The notes: generated from the letters alone by a model not told the origin. Shown: positions 44,213 to 53,157, numbered from the stretch's first letter. The stretch: 64,000 bases of DNA from Candidatus Epulonipiscium sp. (GCA_012521395.1 JAAYML010000127.1:38949-102948), one strand, 5' to 3'. Program-made: numbers and translations.

Positions 44213-44842
44213 CTAATATTTCTTTTGTACAGTAATATGTATATTATCACTGGACAAATTATAGAAGTTAATTAATAAATTTTTTATATTTTTTTCTATT
44301 TCCGGATTAATATTAGAATTTTCTGTCTTGTTTTCGTTTTTTATACTTGTATTGATATGAATCGGTTTTACAACACCAATAGTATTGTCCCGGGCATTAT
44401 GATCTTCTTTTTCTGTAAGCAATATTTTTATTGCTTCAATCGCCCCGAAATTTTGAGAACTTCTGTCTTCGTTTATTTGGATTTCTATAACCTGGGGACT
44501 ATAGTGACTATTACTCTCAATCAATTTTATGATTTGCATTTCAAGCTTTTCTTTATAAGTTTCAATAATTAAGTCATCTTGTTTTTCCTGGAAAACGATT
44601 GTTTCTTTCAGGATGGACTGTCTTTCAAATTCCAGTTCATTAATGATGGTCCGGTCGGCGACAGAAGAAGCTTCTAATAAAAAAGAGCCCACAGGCCTGG
44701 TAAGGATTAAAATTAAAATAAGCGATAAAAGCATTCGGATATATTTTCGAAAGCTGCCATCAGGCATGAGCATCTCTAAAAAAACAGTAAAAATTATAAA
44801 AAAGGCGATATTTCTAAGCCAATTTCCTAAATAATCAATCAT
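44213..44842 (-). CDS. spoIIIAF: Stage III sporulation protein AF
   Basis: SpoIIIAF is a membrane protein of the SpoIIIA channel. The 209-residue protein has two N-terminal transmembrane helices, about 8-25 and 34-52. A helical linker and a C-terminal ring-type domain end at NFYNLSSDNIHITVQKKY. This C-terminal part is poorly conserved in the family. It starts 21 bases after spoIIIAE. A GGGGGGG stretch precedes its ATG as ribosome site. The next gene, spoIIIAG, starts inside its 3' flank. Confidence 0.9.
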   Translation of the reverse strand: MIDYLGNWLRNIAFFIIFTVFLEMLMPDGSFRKYIRMLLSLILILILTRPVGSFLLEASSVADRTIINELEFERQSILKETIVFQEKQDDLIIETYKEKLEMQIIKLIESNSHYSPQVIEIQINEDRSSQNFGAIEAIKILLTEKEDHNARDNTIGVVKPIHINTSIKNENKTENSNINPEIEKNIKNLLINFYNLSSDNIHITVQKKY

Positions 44843-44863
44843 TTTACCCCCCCAGTCAAAAAT

Positions 44864-46021
44864 TTAGTTTAAAGTCATACTGCCTATGCCTATTAAAATC
44901 GTTATTGCCACAATAAAAATCAAAGAACTTGTAAAGACAAGGCTAAATAACTTAATACATGCCTCACCAGTATCGGAAATACAATTAACAATTCTTTTAT
45001 CCGATATGGGTTCTATAAGCGCTGCAGTCAATTTATACACCATGAAAAAAAGCAAAATTTTAATTAAGGGCAATATACAATAAACGGCCAGAAGTATAAT
45101 AACGCCCACACCCACTGCATTTTTTATTAACAAAGAACAATTCATTACAATATCAATCGCCCCTGTTAAAGTTTCCCCTACAACTGGAACCACTCCTACT
45201 GCTGTTTTGGCAGCCCTGTTAATAATCCCGTCTAATACCGGTGCTGTAAAACTGCTTAAGCTCATTAGAGCAATAAATAAGATGGCAATTCCTTTAATCA
45301 ACCAATCGATAGCTTGATTAAATAATTCCAGCATTTTTTTTAATAAATTCTTATCTGAAAGCGAATTAATTACTGACAAAATTGCTGTAAAAAAAATGAA
45401 GGGAAGTAAAATTTTTTTAATAAGAACACCCATGATTTGAATAGCAAATAGTAAAACCGGCTCATATACTGCCCCACTTGTCAGTTCCCCAGATGCCATC
45501 ATTAAAGTCAAAAGGGCAGGCAAAGAAGCCTGAATGATCAGGACCATGTTTTCAAGAGTCGACTGTGAAAGCTGTATAGCAATCTGAAACGATTGCAGTA
45601 GCAGTATAATTAATACCATGTAACAAACATAAAAAGCGACATTTGAAGTAGATTTGCTTTGAAAAGATTCTGCCAAGCTATTTAAAAAAGCACTGAGCAT
45701 CGAAATAACCATTAATTTCCCTATAAGACTAAAATATGCCGGCATTTCTTTAAAGAATAAAAATATTATACTTTTTATAATATTGCCTAAAGAAAAATCC
45801 AGTTCACCTTTAATGCTTTTAATGACAATATCCTTGAAATCAAATCCCTGCAAGAAAGGATTTTCTTTTTGGCTTTTAATGTTTGTTACCATTTGATCGA
45901 TTCTGGAAAAGTCTAAACTTTCAATTTGTCTTGTCCAAATTTCATCCACAGACTGAGAATAAGCTTTTACAGGCATAAACAGCCATAATAAACCAATTAA
46001 CAATATCTTTACTTTTTTCAT
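44864..46021 (-). CDS. spoIIIAE: Stage III sporulation protein AE
   Basis: SpoIIIAE is the polytopic core of the SpoIIIA export apparatus. The 385-residue protein has a signal-like start (KKVKILLIGLLWLFMPVKAYS). About seven further helices follow, with PALLTLMMASGELTSGAVYEP near 162-183 and GVVPVVGETLTGAID near 272-286. AGGAG lies seven bases before this ATG; an upstream in-frame ATG would overlap spoIIIAD and lacks a ribosome site. Length fits the family (about 390-400). Confidence 0.95.
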   Translation of the reverse strand: MKKVKILLIGLLWLFMPVKAYSQSVDEIWTRQIESLDFSRIDQMVTNIKSQKENPFLQGFDFKDIVIKSIKGELDFSLGNIIKSIIFLFFKEMPAYFSLIGKLMVISMLSAFLNSLAESFQSKSTSNVAFYVCYMVLIILLLQSFQIAIQLSQSTLENMVLIIQASLPALLTLMMASGELTSGAVYEPVLLFAIQIMGVLIKKILLPFIFFTAILSVINSLSDKNLLKKMLELFNQAIDWLIKGIAILFIALMSLSSFTAPVLDGIINRAAKTAVGVVPVVGETLTGAIDIVMNCSLLIKNAVGVGVIILLAVYCILPLIKILLFFMVYKLTAALIEPISDKRIVNCISDTGEACIKLFSLVFTSSLIFIVAITILIGIGSMTLN

Positions 46022-46034
46022 TTCACAACTCCTA

Positions 46035-46421
46035 TTATGGTATAATGTCAGATATAATATCAATTAACGCCAGCATCACTGGTGATGAAACGGTAATAAT
46101 CAATACTTTTCCTGCAAATTCAATCTTGGAAGCAATGGAAGATTCCCCGGCATCTTTACAAAGTTGGGCTCCAAATTCTGATATGTATGAAATACCTAAT
46201 ACTTTAAAGACTATTCCTATATAAACAAAATCCATATCTATTTTTTCACTCATTTTTTTTGCAATTTCCAAAAGAATTCCCAGCTTTTGAATGATAATAA
46301 AAAATATCAATATTCCTGCGACAATTCTTATATACATACTCCACTCCGGATTGTGTTTTTCCAGCATCAAAGCTAAAGCAACTGAAATCAGTCCAATAAT
46401 AACAATTTGGCCTATTTCCAT
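46035..46421 (-). CDS. spoIIIAD: Stage III sporulation protein AD
   Basis: SpoIIIAD is a small membrane component related to SpoIIIAC. The 128-residue protein has about four hydrophobic helices and the conserved segment KVLGISYISEFGAQLCKDAGES near 71-92, which is shared by SpoIIIAC/AD proteins in general. It lies 11 bases after spoIIIAC and 13 before spoIIIAE. Its role within the channel base is inferred from the operon. Confidence 0.94.
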   Translation of the reverse strand: MEIGQIVIIGLISVALALMLEKHNPEWSMYIRIVAGILIFFIIIQKLGILLEIAKKMSEKIDMDFVYIGIVFKVLGISYISEFGAQLCKDAGESSIASKIEFAGKVLIITVSSPVMLALIDIISDIIP

Positions 46422-46432
46422 AGCAATTACCC

Positions 46433-46627
46433 CTATAATTGAAACAAGGTTTGAACAGTTTTAAATAAATCGCTTATATATTGAATAATCCAAAAAAGCA
46501 CAACAATAAGACCAGCTAAAGTAGTCAGCATGGCTTGTTCTTCTCTTCCTGAGCGGACCAAAACCTGATTTAAAACAGAGACCAGAATACCCACCGCAGC
46601 AATTTTAAATACAATCGTAATGTCCAT
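46433..46627 (-). CDS. spoIIIAC: Stage III sporulation protein AC
   Basis: SpoIIIAC is a two-helix membrane protein of 64 residues, the expected length. It begins MDITIVFKIAAVGILVSVLN and has the conserved VRSGREEQAMLTTLAGLIVVL near 24-44. Part of it resembles a secretion-system membrane ring component. GGGGAGGGC precedes the ATG. It is the third gene of the operon, between spoIIIAB and spoIIIAD. Confidence 0.95.
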   Translation of the reverse strand: MDITIVFKIAAVGILVSVLNQVLVRSGREEQAMLTTLAGLIVVLFWIIQYISDLFKTVQTLFQL

Positions 46628-46653
46628 AAAAGCCCTCCCCTTTTGTAAACAAT

Positions 46654-47172
46654 TTAATAAAGTAGTATCACAATCAAAATTCCTCCTAAAAAACCTAAAG
46701 TCTTATATAATCTGCCATTTTTATGACGGTGAAGTTTTAGTCTGTTGATTTCATCTTCTAAATAAACCAGTAGTAAGTCGATATTGTTTTTTTGCATTTC
46801 TTTATCCAGATAGCCAAGGGCAGTACCCAGGGCCAATAAATTATTAATATCCTCTTTGGATAAATAAGTACTGTCTTTATAAAGTTCTACCGACTCCTTC
46901 CATAACTTCTCTGCACTATAACCCCTTTTATTTTTCATACTTTCTCCGACATGGCTGAAAATTTTACCTATATTCGTTCCCACCCGTGAACCAACTTCCT
47001 CCATGGCAACTGGCAAAGAAGCAATCATATAATCTATTTCTCCTTTTAAAAATAACAGGGCTCTCTTTATGTTTTCTAAATCTTTCATTCTATATAATTC
47101 AAAACGGTCAAAAAGGTAACCAATAAAAGCCGTTCCCGTTATAATCATCAAGGCCCCTGTCATTTTAATCAA
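46654..47172 (-). CDS. spoIIIAB: Stage III sporulation protein AB
   Basis: SpoIIIAB is a membrane protein with a GspF-like fold, thought to help anchor the ATPase SpoIIIAA. The 172-residue protein has N- and C-terminal hydrophobic helices (about 4-20 and 155-172). Between them is a helical soluble part with ALLFLKGEIDYMIASLPVAM near 39-58 and LGYLDKEMQ near 115-123. Its start overlaps the spoIIIAA stop by four bases, so translation is coupled. Confidence 0.93.
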   Translation of the reverse strand: MIKMTGALMIITGTAFIGYLFDRFELYRMKDLENIKRALLFLKGEIDYMIASLPVAMEEVGSRVGTNIGKIFSHVGESMKNKRGYSAEKLWKESVELYKDSTYLSKEDINNLLALGTALGYLDKEMQKNNIDLLLVYLEDEINRLKLHRHKNGRLYKTLGFLGGILIVILLY

Positions 47173-48137
47173 AGTTCTCTTCCTTTCATCAGTGAATTCA
47201 GATTAATACCGTCTATAATATCTTCTACCGTTCCTGGTCCTTTTCGGTTACTTAAAACAACAAATCTTTCAAAGATTTTTTTGTTAATTAATTCGCTCAG
47301 CACTGGTTTTCTTTGTATGTCTGCAAGTGAACTGCCGTGAACAGTGCAAATTAATTTAACCCCTGCATTCATTACATCTTCAATAGCAAAAATATCTTCC
47401 ATTTTCCCTATTTCATCGACAGCAATAACCCGTGGAGACATGGAGCGCAACAGCATCCTCATTCCTTCTGCTTTGGGACATCCGTCTAACACATCGGTCT
47501 TAATCCCAACATTATTTTGAGGAATACCTTGATAACACCCCCCAATCTCCGACCGCTCGTCGACAACGCCTACCGTTATACCCGAAAAAAGATTTTCAAC
47601 CCCATCACTGACTAAGCGGATTAGATCCCTAAGCATCGTGGTTTTACCGCAGCCAGGCGGAGAAATAATCAAAGTATGATTAATATTTTCACCATTAATG
47701 ATATGGGGAAAAAGTTCTCTGGCACAATCTATGATTTGATGAGATATCCTGATATTCATAGCCCCGAAATATTTAATGGTTTTTATTACCCCTTTTTCGA
47801 TAACAACTTTACCTGTGATTCCTACGCGGTGTCCTCCCTGAAGCGTAATATAACCATTTTTTAATTCCTGCTCTAAAGCATACATCGAATAATCACTCAT
47901 AAGTTGTGCGGTATCAATAATATCCTTTTGAATGACAATAAAAGCTTGTTCAAGCTTTTTTGTTAAATAGCCGTCGCTCCTTACAAAATAATATTGACCT
48001 TCTTTTAAAAGAATCAGGGGCTTATTTACTCTCAGTCTTATTTCGTATATCTTTTCAAATTCTTCTTCTGGTATATGATAGAACAAACTTTTTATCCTGG
48101 AACTAAGAAAGCTTAGAATAACTTCTTTTGTTTTCAA
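47169..48137 (-). CDS. spoIIIAA: Stage III sporulation protein AA (ATPase)
   Basis: SpoIIIAA is the cytoplasmic ATPase powering the mother-cell channel. The 322-residue protein has a Walker A motif SPPGCGKTTMLRDLIRL near 158-174 and DERSEIGGCYQGIPQN near 189-204. Walker B PRVIAVDEIGKMED lies near 229-242. It begins with TTG, supported by AGGAGGGG seven bases upstream. It is the first gene of the eight-gene spoIIIA operon. A sigma-E promoter is expected upstream, but I could not identify one convincingly. Confidence 0.95.
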   Translation of the reverse strand: MKTKEVILSFLSSRIKSLFYHIPEEEFEKIYEIRLRVNKPLILLKEGQYYFVRSDGYLTKKLEQAFIVIQKDIIDTAQLMSDYSMYALEQELKNGYITLQGGHRVGITGKVVIEKGVIKTIKYFGAMNIRISHQIIDCARELFPHIINGENINHTLIISPPGCGKTTMLRDLIRLVSDGVENLFSGITVGVVDERSEIGGCYQGIPQNNVGIKTDVLDGCPKAEGMRMLLRSMSPRVIAVDEIGKMEDIFAIEDVMNAGVKLICTVHGSSLADIQRKPVLSELINKKIFERFVVLSNRKGPGTVEDIIDGINLNSLMKGREL

Positions 48138-48200
48138 ACTTTCCCCTCCTTTAACCTGTCTATATATATTTCTATGAGGGGATGTCCCTGTTTAGAACAA

Positions 48201-48238
48201 AAAAAGCTGTGCACTAATAAATAAGTGCACAGCTTTTT
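48201..48238 (-). terminator. Strong terminator of efp
   Basis: A 15-bp stem, AAAAAGCTGTGCACT with its complement, encloses eight bases. On the minus strand it is followed by a T-run. It separates efp from spoIIIAA. Confidence 0.85.
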
Positions 48239-48256
48239 AAGAGATTTGTAAAGCAA

Positions 48257-48814
48257 TTAAACCCTGCTTAAATATTCTCCAGTTCGGGTATCAATTTTAA
48301 CCTTATCCCCAATTTCAACAAATAAAGGAACCTGTATTGTAGCACCAGTTTCTACTACCGCAGGTTTCGTTGCCCCAGTCGCTGTATCTCCTTTAAAACC
48401 AGGTTCGGTATGAGTGATTTCTAATTCCACAAATAATGGAGGCTCTACACCAAATACCAGACCGTTGTGAGATAAGATTTTTACCATATCATTTTCCTTT
48501 ACAAACTTTAAGGAATCACCCAGTTGGTCTTTGTTTAAGGCAATTTGATCATAGGTTTCAGAATCCATAAAATAATACAAATCACCGTCATTATATAAAT
48601 ACTGCATATCTTTTCTTTCTATATGGGCTTTAGGTAACTTTTCAGTTGGTCTGAAAGTTTTTTCAATAATTCCACCTGTTTTTAAATTTTTCAATTTTGT
48701 TCGTACAAATGCAGCTCCTTTTCCAGGTTTAACATGTTGAAATTCAACAACTGTATATATTTCTCCTTCTAATTCAATAGTTAATCCATTTCTAAAATCT
48801 CCTGCAGAAACCAT
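48257..48814 (-). CDS. efp: Elongation factor P
   Basis: EF-P relieves ribosomes stalled at polyproline stretches. The 185-residue protein has the KOW-like domain I with [16 protein letters not shown] near 27-42, whose loop Lys32 is the usual modification site. Two OB domains follow, ending [17 protein letters not shown], which is the family signature. GAGGAGG lies six bases before the chosen ATG; a TTG five codons upstream overlaps that site. It follows papQ, the efp neighbour in many Firmicutes. Confidence 0.97.
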   Translation of the reverse strand: MVSAGDFRNGLTIELEGEIYTVVEFQHVKPGKGAAFVRTKLKNLKTGGIIEKTFRPTEKLPKAHIERKDMQYLYNDGDLYYFMDSETYDQIALNKDQLGDSLKFVKENDMVKILSHNGLVFGVEPPLFVELEITHTEPGFKGDTATGATKPAVVETGATIQVPLFVEIGDKVKIDTRTGEYLSRV

Positions 48815-48896
48815 ATATTTCCTCCTCAATCATAAATTCGATATATTACACCTTGTTTAGTTTAAAACAAAATGAAAACTTTTTCAATTATTAATT

Positions 48897-49964
48897 TTAA
48901 ATTTCTATAAGTTCTTTAGGGGATTTCGTTAAAATTTCAATACCATCATCCGTAATAAGAACCAGGTCTTCAATCCGAACGCCACCAAAATCAGGAATAT
49001 AGATACCTGGCTCTACTGTAACCACCATACCAGGCAAAAATTCTTCTTCCTCATTCTTAGATAATCTTGGATTTTCGTGGATTTCCATACCCACACAATG
49101 ACCTAAACCATGACCAAAACAAGACCCATAGCCTTTCATTTCAATATAATCTCTGGCTATCTTATCAATTTCTTTTCCTCTTTTAAAAGGACCAAGACCT
49201 TCAAGAGCAGCCATTTGTGCCTGAAATACAATATCATAGATTTCTTTTTGACGGCTGCTTGCCTTGCCAATCACAACCGTTCTGGTCATATCTGAACAAT
49301 ATCCCTTATAAATACAGCCAAAATCCATGACAACAAAATCCCCCACCTCAAGCTTTCTTTCTCCAGGTTCCCAATGAGGTAAAGCAGAAAAAGCCCCGGA
49401 AGCAACTATAGTACTAAAAGACAAATCCGAAGCTCCATGTTTTTTCATATAATATTCTAATTCTAAAGCAATATCTCTTTCAGATATACCTGCTTTCAGG
49501 AAAGATAAAATATGCCTGAAAGCCTCGTCTCCAATTGCTGCTGCCTGCTTTATTCTCTTTATTTCATCTTTATCTTTTATTTTTCTGATATTTTCTACAA
49601 GCTTTTCTGTCGGAACAAGCTGGGCATCCAGCTTTTCATTATATTCTCTGTATTCTTTATAAGAAAGCTTTTCTGCTTCAATAGCTAGACGGTTTATATT
49701 TTCCTTTTTGATAAATTTATTTATTTCATTATATAAACCTTCCGCCATGTAATCTATTATGATAAAATCAGTTGCCTGCTTTTTGGCCTGTTCTATGTAA
49801 CGGAAATCTGTCAGCAAAACCGCCAAACTCTGAGAAATTAACAATATTCCTGCAGAGCCCGTAAAACCACTAAGGTATTTCCGGTTAACCGGACTGTGAA
49901 TCATTATCCCATCAAGCTGATTATCTATTAATAGTTTTCTAATCTTTGTCAGTCTTTCCTTCAT
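48897..49964 (-). CDS. papQ: M24-family Xaa-Pro aminopeptidase
   Basis: This aminopeptidase P/Xaa-Pro dipeptidase removes N-terminal residues before proline. The 355-residue protein has an N-terminal creatinase-like domain with SPVNRKYLSGFTGSAGIL near 24-41. The pita-bread metal centre consists of MDFGCIYKGYCSDMTRT near 212-228, GHGLGHCVGMEIHENP near 280-295 and VTVEPGIYIPDFGGVRIEDL near 310-329. These provide the two Asp, one His and two Glu ligands. Its start overlaps the end of aroQ. It sits immediately before efp, a common pairing. Confidence 0.95.
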   Translation of the reverse strand: MKERLTKIRKLLIDNQLDGIMIHSPVNRKYLSGFTGSAGILLISQSLAVLLTDFRYIEQAKKQATDFIIIDYMAEGLYNEINKFIKKENINRLAIEAEKLSYKEYREYNEKLDAQLVPTEKLVENIRKIKDKDEIKRIKQAAAIGDEAFRHILSFLKAGISERDIALELEYYMKKHGASDLSFSTIVASGAFSALPHWEPGERKLEVGDFVVMDFGCIYKGYCSDMTRTVVIGKASSRQKEIYDIVFQAQMAALEGLGPFKRGKEIDKIARDYIEMKGYGSCFGHGLGHCVGMEIHENPRLSKNEEEEFLPGMVVTVEPGIYIPDFGGVRIEDLVLITDDGIEILTKSPKELIEI

Positions 49965-50427
49965 CAGAATTCTCCTTTGATGTCTCGTGATAATTTAATA
50001 TTTCATATAAGGCATGAAGTCCTAATATATAACTGTTAATCCCAAATCCTGAAATTTGACCAATGCAGGAAGGGGCAGTTACAGACTGATGCCGGAATGT
50101 TTCTCTTTTATAAATATTAGAAATATGTACTTCAACCGTTGGAATATCTATCGAGGCTATAGCATCCCTAAGCGCATAACTATAATGGGTCAAGGCGCCT
50201 GGATTAATAATTATTCCATCCACTTTATCATAATAAGCTTTTTGCAGGCAATCAATAATAGCACCTTCTGAGTTGGACTGGAACACTTCCACTTTAAAAC
50301 CCATACTCATACCCTTTTTTAAAAGTAAATTGTTTAAAGCCTCAAAAGAAGTTTCTCCATAAATTGTTTTTTCTCTGATACCTAAAAAATTTAAATTAGG
50401 TCCATGAATAACTAATATTTTTTTCAT
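49939..50427 (-). CDS. aroQ: 3-dehydroquinate dehydratase, type II
   Basis: AroQ dehydrates 3-dehydroquinate in the shikimate pathway. The protein has ILVIHGPNLNFLGIREKTIYG near 4-24 with catalytic-loop Arg and Tyr, and IINPGALTHYSYALRDAI near 74-91. VEVHISNIYKRETFRHQS near 98-115 carries the catalytic His and Arg. The length is 162, slightly above the usual 145-150 because of a charged C-terminal tail. It overlaps aroK by four bases and papQ by 26. With aroK and aroE nearby, the window carries three shikimate steps. Confidence 0.96.
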   Translation of the reverse strand: MKKILVIHGPNLNFLGIREKTIYGETSFEALNNLLLKKGMSMGFKVEVFQSNSEGAIIDCLQKAYYDKVDGIIINPGALTHYSYALRDAIASIDIPTVEVHISNIYKRETFRHQSVTAPSCIGQISGFGINSYILGLHALYEILNYHETSKENSDEGKTDKD

Positions 50428-50951
50428 AAACGATAACCTTCCTCTAAATAATCAATAATCGATTTTGTAATTTCATCAACAGCTTTGCCGTCAACCTCGA
50501 CGATATAATCAGAGTATTTTTCATAAAGACTTTTTCTTTCTTCTAATAAGGATTGAATCCTGGTATATTTATCTTCTACATTTAATAAAGGCCTTGAAAA
50601 ATCATTCTTCAGATTATTATAGATATGTTCAGCCGAAGCCTTTAAGTAAATAATCAGACCATTTTGTTTTAAATGATAAATATTTCCGGGATTTTTAACT
50701 ATACCGCCTCCTGTGGCAATAATCTTTCTTGTGCCAGAAGCCAGCTTTTGGATTATTTTTTCTTCTATAAGCCTAAAATTATTTTCTCCATATTTCTTAA
50801 AATAATCCGATATCGTCATACCAATTTCTTTTTCAATTTCCAAGTCAGAATCTACAAAAGGATATGACAGCTTTTTTGAAAGATTCTTTCCTACCGTTGT
50901 CTTCCCGCAGCCCATAAATCCAATTAATACAATGTTTAAATGATTATTCAT
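50424..50951 (-). CDS. aroK: Shikimate kinase
   Basis: AroK phosphorylates shikimate. The 175-residue protein has the P-loop GFMGCGKTTVGKNLSKKL near 11-28, DSDLEIEKEIG near 34-44 with the Asp pair and shikimate contacts, FRLIEEKII near 59 and ATGGGIVKN near 79-87. The lid region lies near 115-125. It overlaps comFB and aroQ by eight and four bases, so the block is translated as a unit. Confidence 0.95.
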   Translation of the reverse strand: MNNHLNIVLIGFMGCGKTTVGKNLSKKLSYPFVDSDLEIEKEIGMTISDYFKKYGENNFRLIEEKIIQKLASGTRKIIATGGGIVKNPGNIYHLKQNGLIIYLKASAEHIYNNLKNDFSRPLLNVEDKYTRIQSLLEERKSLYEKYSDYIVEVDGKAVDEITKSIIDYLEEGYRL

Positions 50952-51216
50952 CGCTATGTTGGGGATTCCTTTTTACGATAATTGCTGCCTTAATCAATGC
51001 CGTTAATACATCAATACCAAATTGCTGCTGAAGCGTATTAATCTTTGTATACAATCTTCCTTTTTCTGTAACAACATAATGGGGCTGCAAAGAATTTAGT
51101 GCAATGGCAGCAATATCCATTCTGCATTTTTCACAATTACAGCACTGGATATCTTTAATAACAGCATCCATTTCTTCGAAAACTAAATCTTCCATATAGT
51201 TTTTAATTTCTAACAT
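50944..51216 (-). CDS. comFB: ComFB-family late competence protein
   Basis: ComFB homologues are small proteins first found in the Bacillus comF operon. Cyanobacterial members bind cyclic di-GMP and affect natural competence and pili. The 90-residue sequence has NYMEDLVFEEMDAVIKD near 6-22, a cysteine cluster CCNCEKC near 25-31, ALNSLQPHYVVTEKGRLYTK near 40-59 and a helical end. The cysteines suggest a zinc site. It lies between an isolated pseudopilin and aroK. That location makes a pilus or competence link plausible, but this is inference. Confidence 0.85.
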   Translation of the reverse strand: MLEIKNYMEDLVFEEMDAVIKDIQCCNCEKCRMDIAAIALNSLQPHYVVTEKGRLYTKINTLQQQFGIDVLTALIKAAIIVKRNPQHSDE

Positions 51217-51252
51217 TAAATCCCCTCCTCAAAATTTGACTTCTTGCCTCTA

Positions 51253-51714
51253 TCAATGATTAGTTTTTATTTTTTCTATAGAGTAAATTTTAACCCTGCC
51301 TGTTGCCGGTACTACTGTAATTTTAACTCTAAAATGCTTTGAACGCAAACATATTCTTCCCCCTGAACCAGTCGTACCTTTAATCGTAAATTTTATGGTA
51401 TTATCCGTTGAAAAAACAGCTTCTTCTATTTCGATGCCTTCATTTAAGTATACAACTTTATGATGAGGACCAAAAGCATCAGAAGTAATAAAATATAAAT
51501 TACTATCTTTATATATTTTCATCCAATAGCGTTTACTGTCTTTTACAGCTTTTGTCTTTGTGTAGAGAATATCAGATTTTAATTCCATGGCTGCTGCTTT
51601 TAATGCGTACCGCTCTGTAATATGCAAAGAAGGTACTACAATTGCAGCAATAATTAAAATAATACTAAGGACAATAATAAGCTCAATTAAAGTAAAGCCG
51701 TCTTTTCTTTTCAA
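51253..51714 (-). CDS. GspH/FimT-like minor pseudopilin (isolated)
   Basis: The 153-residue protein has a prepilin signal KRKDG|FTLIELIIVL, with Gly at -1, Glu5 and a hydrophobic helix (about 7-28). A beta-rich globular domain follows, as in GspH/FimT minor pilins. The leader is only six residues, so processing by the prepilin peptidase at 62600-63397 is expected. It sits between aroE and comFB, four bases into the aroE overlap, about 1.4 kb from the main pilin block. The cargo or position in the pilus cannot be read from sequence. Confidence 0.85.
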   Translation of the reverse strand: MKRKDGFTLIELIIVLSIILIIAAIVVPSLHITERYALKAAAMELKSDILYTKTKAVKDSKRYWMKIYKDSNLYFITSDAFGPHHKVVYLNEGIEIEEAVFSTDNTIKFTIKGTTGSGGRICLRSKHFRVKITVVPATGRVKIYSIEKIKTNH

Positions 51715-52610
51715 GAAAATCCTTCTTTCCAGTCCTTATTTTCCTTCAGTTTTTTCTTAAGGCTTTGGTACAAACTCGCTATTTTATCTTTTGAGATCTC
51801 TTGTCCAATCCAAATTTCATAAGCTTTTACAGCCTGATAAAAAAGCATACCAAATCCATTGACTGTTTTACAGCCAGCTTTTTTAGCCTGTTTTAAAAAT
51901 AAGCTTTCCCAAGGGTTATAAATAATGTCTACGGCAACTGTAATTTTATTAAAAAAGCTATCGTCATTTACAGGGGATTGTCCTTCCTGGGGATGCATAC
52001 CTAAAGAAGTCGTCTGCAGGCATATATCCACGTCATTGAGTAAATGGATATCGGACAGGGGCAAAACTTCAATTGGCAGAGAATAATATTGCTGAACAGC
52101 CTTAGCCAAATCTTCTGCTCTTTTTTCTGTACGGTTCGCAATATAAATTTTTTTTGCCTTTTGTGAACTCAAAGCCATGGCCGCAGCTTTTGCTGCCCCA
52201 CCTGCACCAATAATAAGAATGTTATGATTTTCTATCTGGATTTGTTCTTCTTTAAGGGACATTAACAGCCCACAGGCATCCGTATTATAACCTACATAGC
52301 CTCCCTCAGATTTTTTCAGGGTATTCACTGCCCCAATTTGTTTTCCATATGCATCCATTTCAATCAGATGGGGTATGACAGCTTCTTTATAGGGATAAGT
52401 AACATTTAAGCCCTGAATATTTAGTTCATAGGCTCCTTCTAAAGCAGCTTTTAATCCCTGGGAAAAAACTTCAAAAGGTACATAAACAGCATTATTTCCT
52501 AAAATTTTATTTAGACTGTTATGAATTAAGGGGGATAAAGTATGGGCAATTGGATTCCCAATTAAACCATATACTCTTGTATCTCCCTGAACGAAATTTA
52601 CTACTGTCAT
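51711..52610 (-). CDS. aroE: Shikimate dehydrogenase
   Basis: AroE reduces 3-dehydroshikimate to shikimate with NADPH. The 299-residue protein has IGNPIAHTLSPLIHNSL near 17-33 and LNVTYPYKEAVIPHL near 69-83, with catalytic Lys. IGAVNTLKKS near 92-101, GYNTDACGLLMSL near 105-117 and the Rossmann loop GAGGAAKAAAMAL near 135-147 follow. It touches yqeG by one base and overlaps the pseudopilin start by four. Its place inside a pilus operon is a synteny oddity shared with other Clostridia as far as I recall. Confidence 0.95.
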   Translation of the reverse strand: MTVVNFVQGDTRVYGLIGNPIAHTLSPLIHNSLNKILGNNAVYVPFEVFSQGLKAALEGAYELNIQGLNVTYPYKEAVIPHLIEMDAYGKQIGAVNTLKKSEGGYVGYNTDACGLLMSLKEEQIQIENHNILIIGAGGAAKAAAMALSSQKAKKIYIANRTEKRAEDLAKAVQQYYSLPIEVLPLSDIHLLNDVDICLQTTSLGMHPQEGQSPVNDDSFFNKITVAVDIIYNPWESLFLKQAKKAGCKTVNGFGMLFYQAVKAYEIWIGQEISKDKIASLYQSLKKKLKENKDWKEGFS

Positions 52611-53116
52611 TATTTCTTACTCCTTTGACGCTGATATAGACGGATAATAATTCTTTCCAGGCCTCTTTTTATTTTGGTAATCCACTCATCACGGGCACTG
52701 ACAGGAACAACTAAAATGGTTTTAAGACCTAAACGATTACCTCCCCATACATCCGTAAATACCTGATCTCCTATAACCACCGTGTTGTCTTTATGTGTCC
52801 CCATAAGATTCATTGCCTTAAGAAAACTCTTTCTTCTGGGTTTTGAAGCCTTATGAATGGCATAGAGTTTTAAGTCTTCGTTAAACTTTATAACCCTTTC
52901 CTCAGTATTATTGGAAACTAAACAAATTTTAAACCCTTTTTCCTTTAATTTCTCAAAAAAAGAGATTAATTTTTGATTTGGATACGCTACGTCATAAGGA
53001 ACGAGCGTATTATCAATATCAAAAATTAATCCTTTAATCTTAAGTCTCATTAATTCTTCTATATTCAGCTCAAAAACCGAATCAATATAATCAAAAGGAA
53101 ATAATTGTCTTAGCAT
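52610..53116 (-). CDS. yqeG: YqeG family HAD-IIIA phosphatase
   Basis: YqeG is a HAD-superfamily phosphatase; in other organisms this family acts on phosphatidylglycerol-phosphate-like substrates, but the Bacillus role is unclear. The 168-residue protein has the nucleophile motif GLIFDIDNTLVPYD near 32-45, CLVSNNTEE near 77-85, and GDQVFTDVWGGNRLG near 117-131 with the metal-binding Asp pair. It has a C-terminal basic tail. In Bacillus yqeG also precedes aroE (with yqeH between). Confidence 0.9.
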   Translation of the reverse strand: MLRQLFPFDYIDSVFELNIEELMRLKIKGLIFDIDNTLVPYDVAYPNQKLISFFEKLKEKGFKICLVSNNTEERVIKFNEDLKLYAIHKASKPRRKSFLKAMNLMGTHKDNTVVIGDQVFTDVWGGNRLGLKTILVVPVSARDEWITKIKRGLERIIIRLYQRQRSKK

Positions 53117-53157
53117 GCCACACCTCGCTGTAAATCATAGATTAGAAAGCAGTCATT

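Noticed and set aside
48138-48200. Sigma-E promoter for the spoIIIA operon
   Set aside because: Sequences such as CATAGAAAT partly fit the -10 pattern, but no matching -35 element at the right distance was found.
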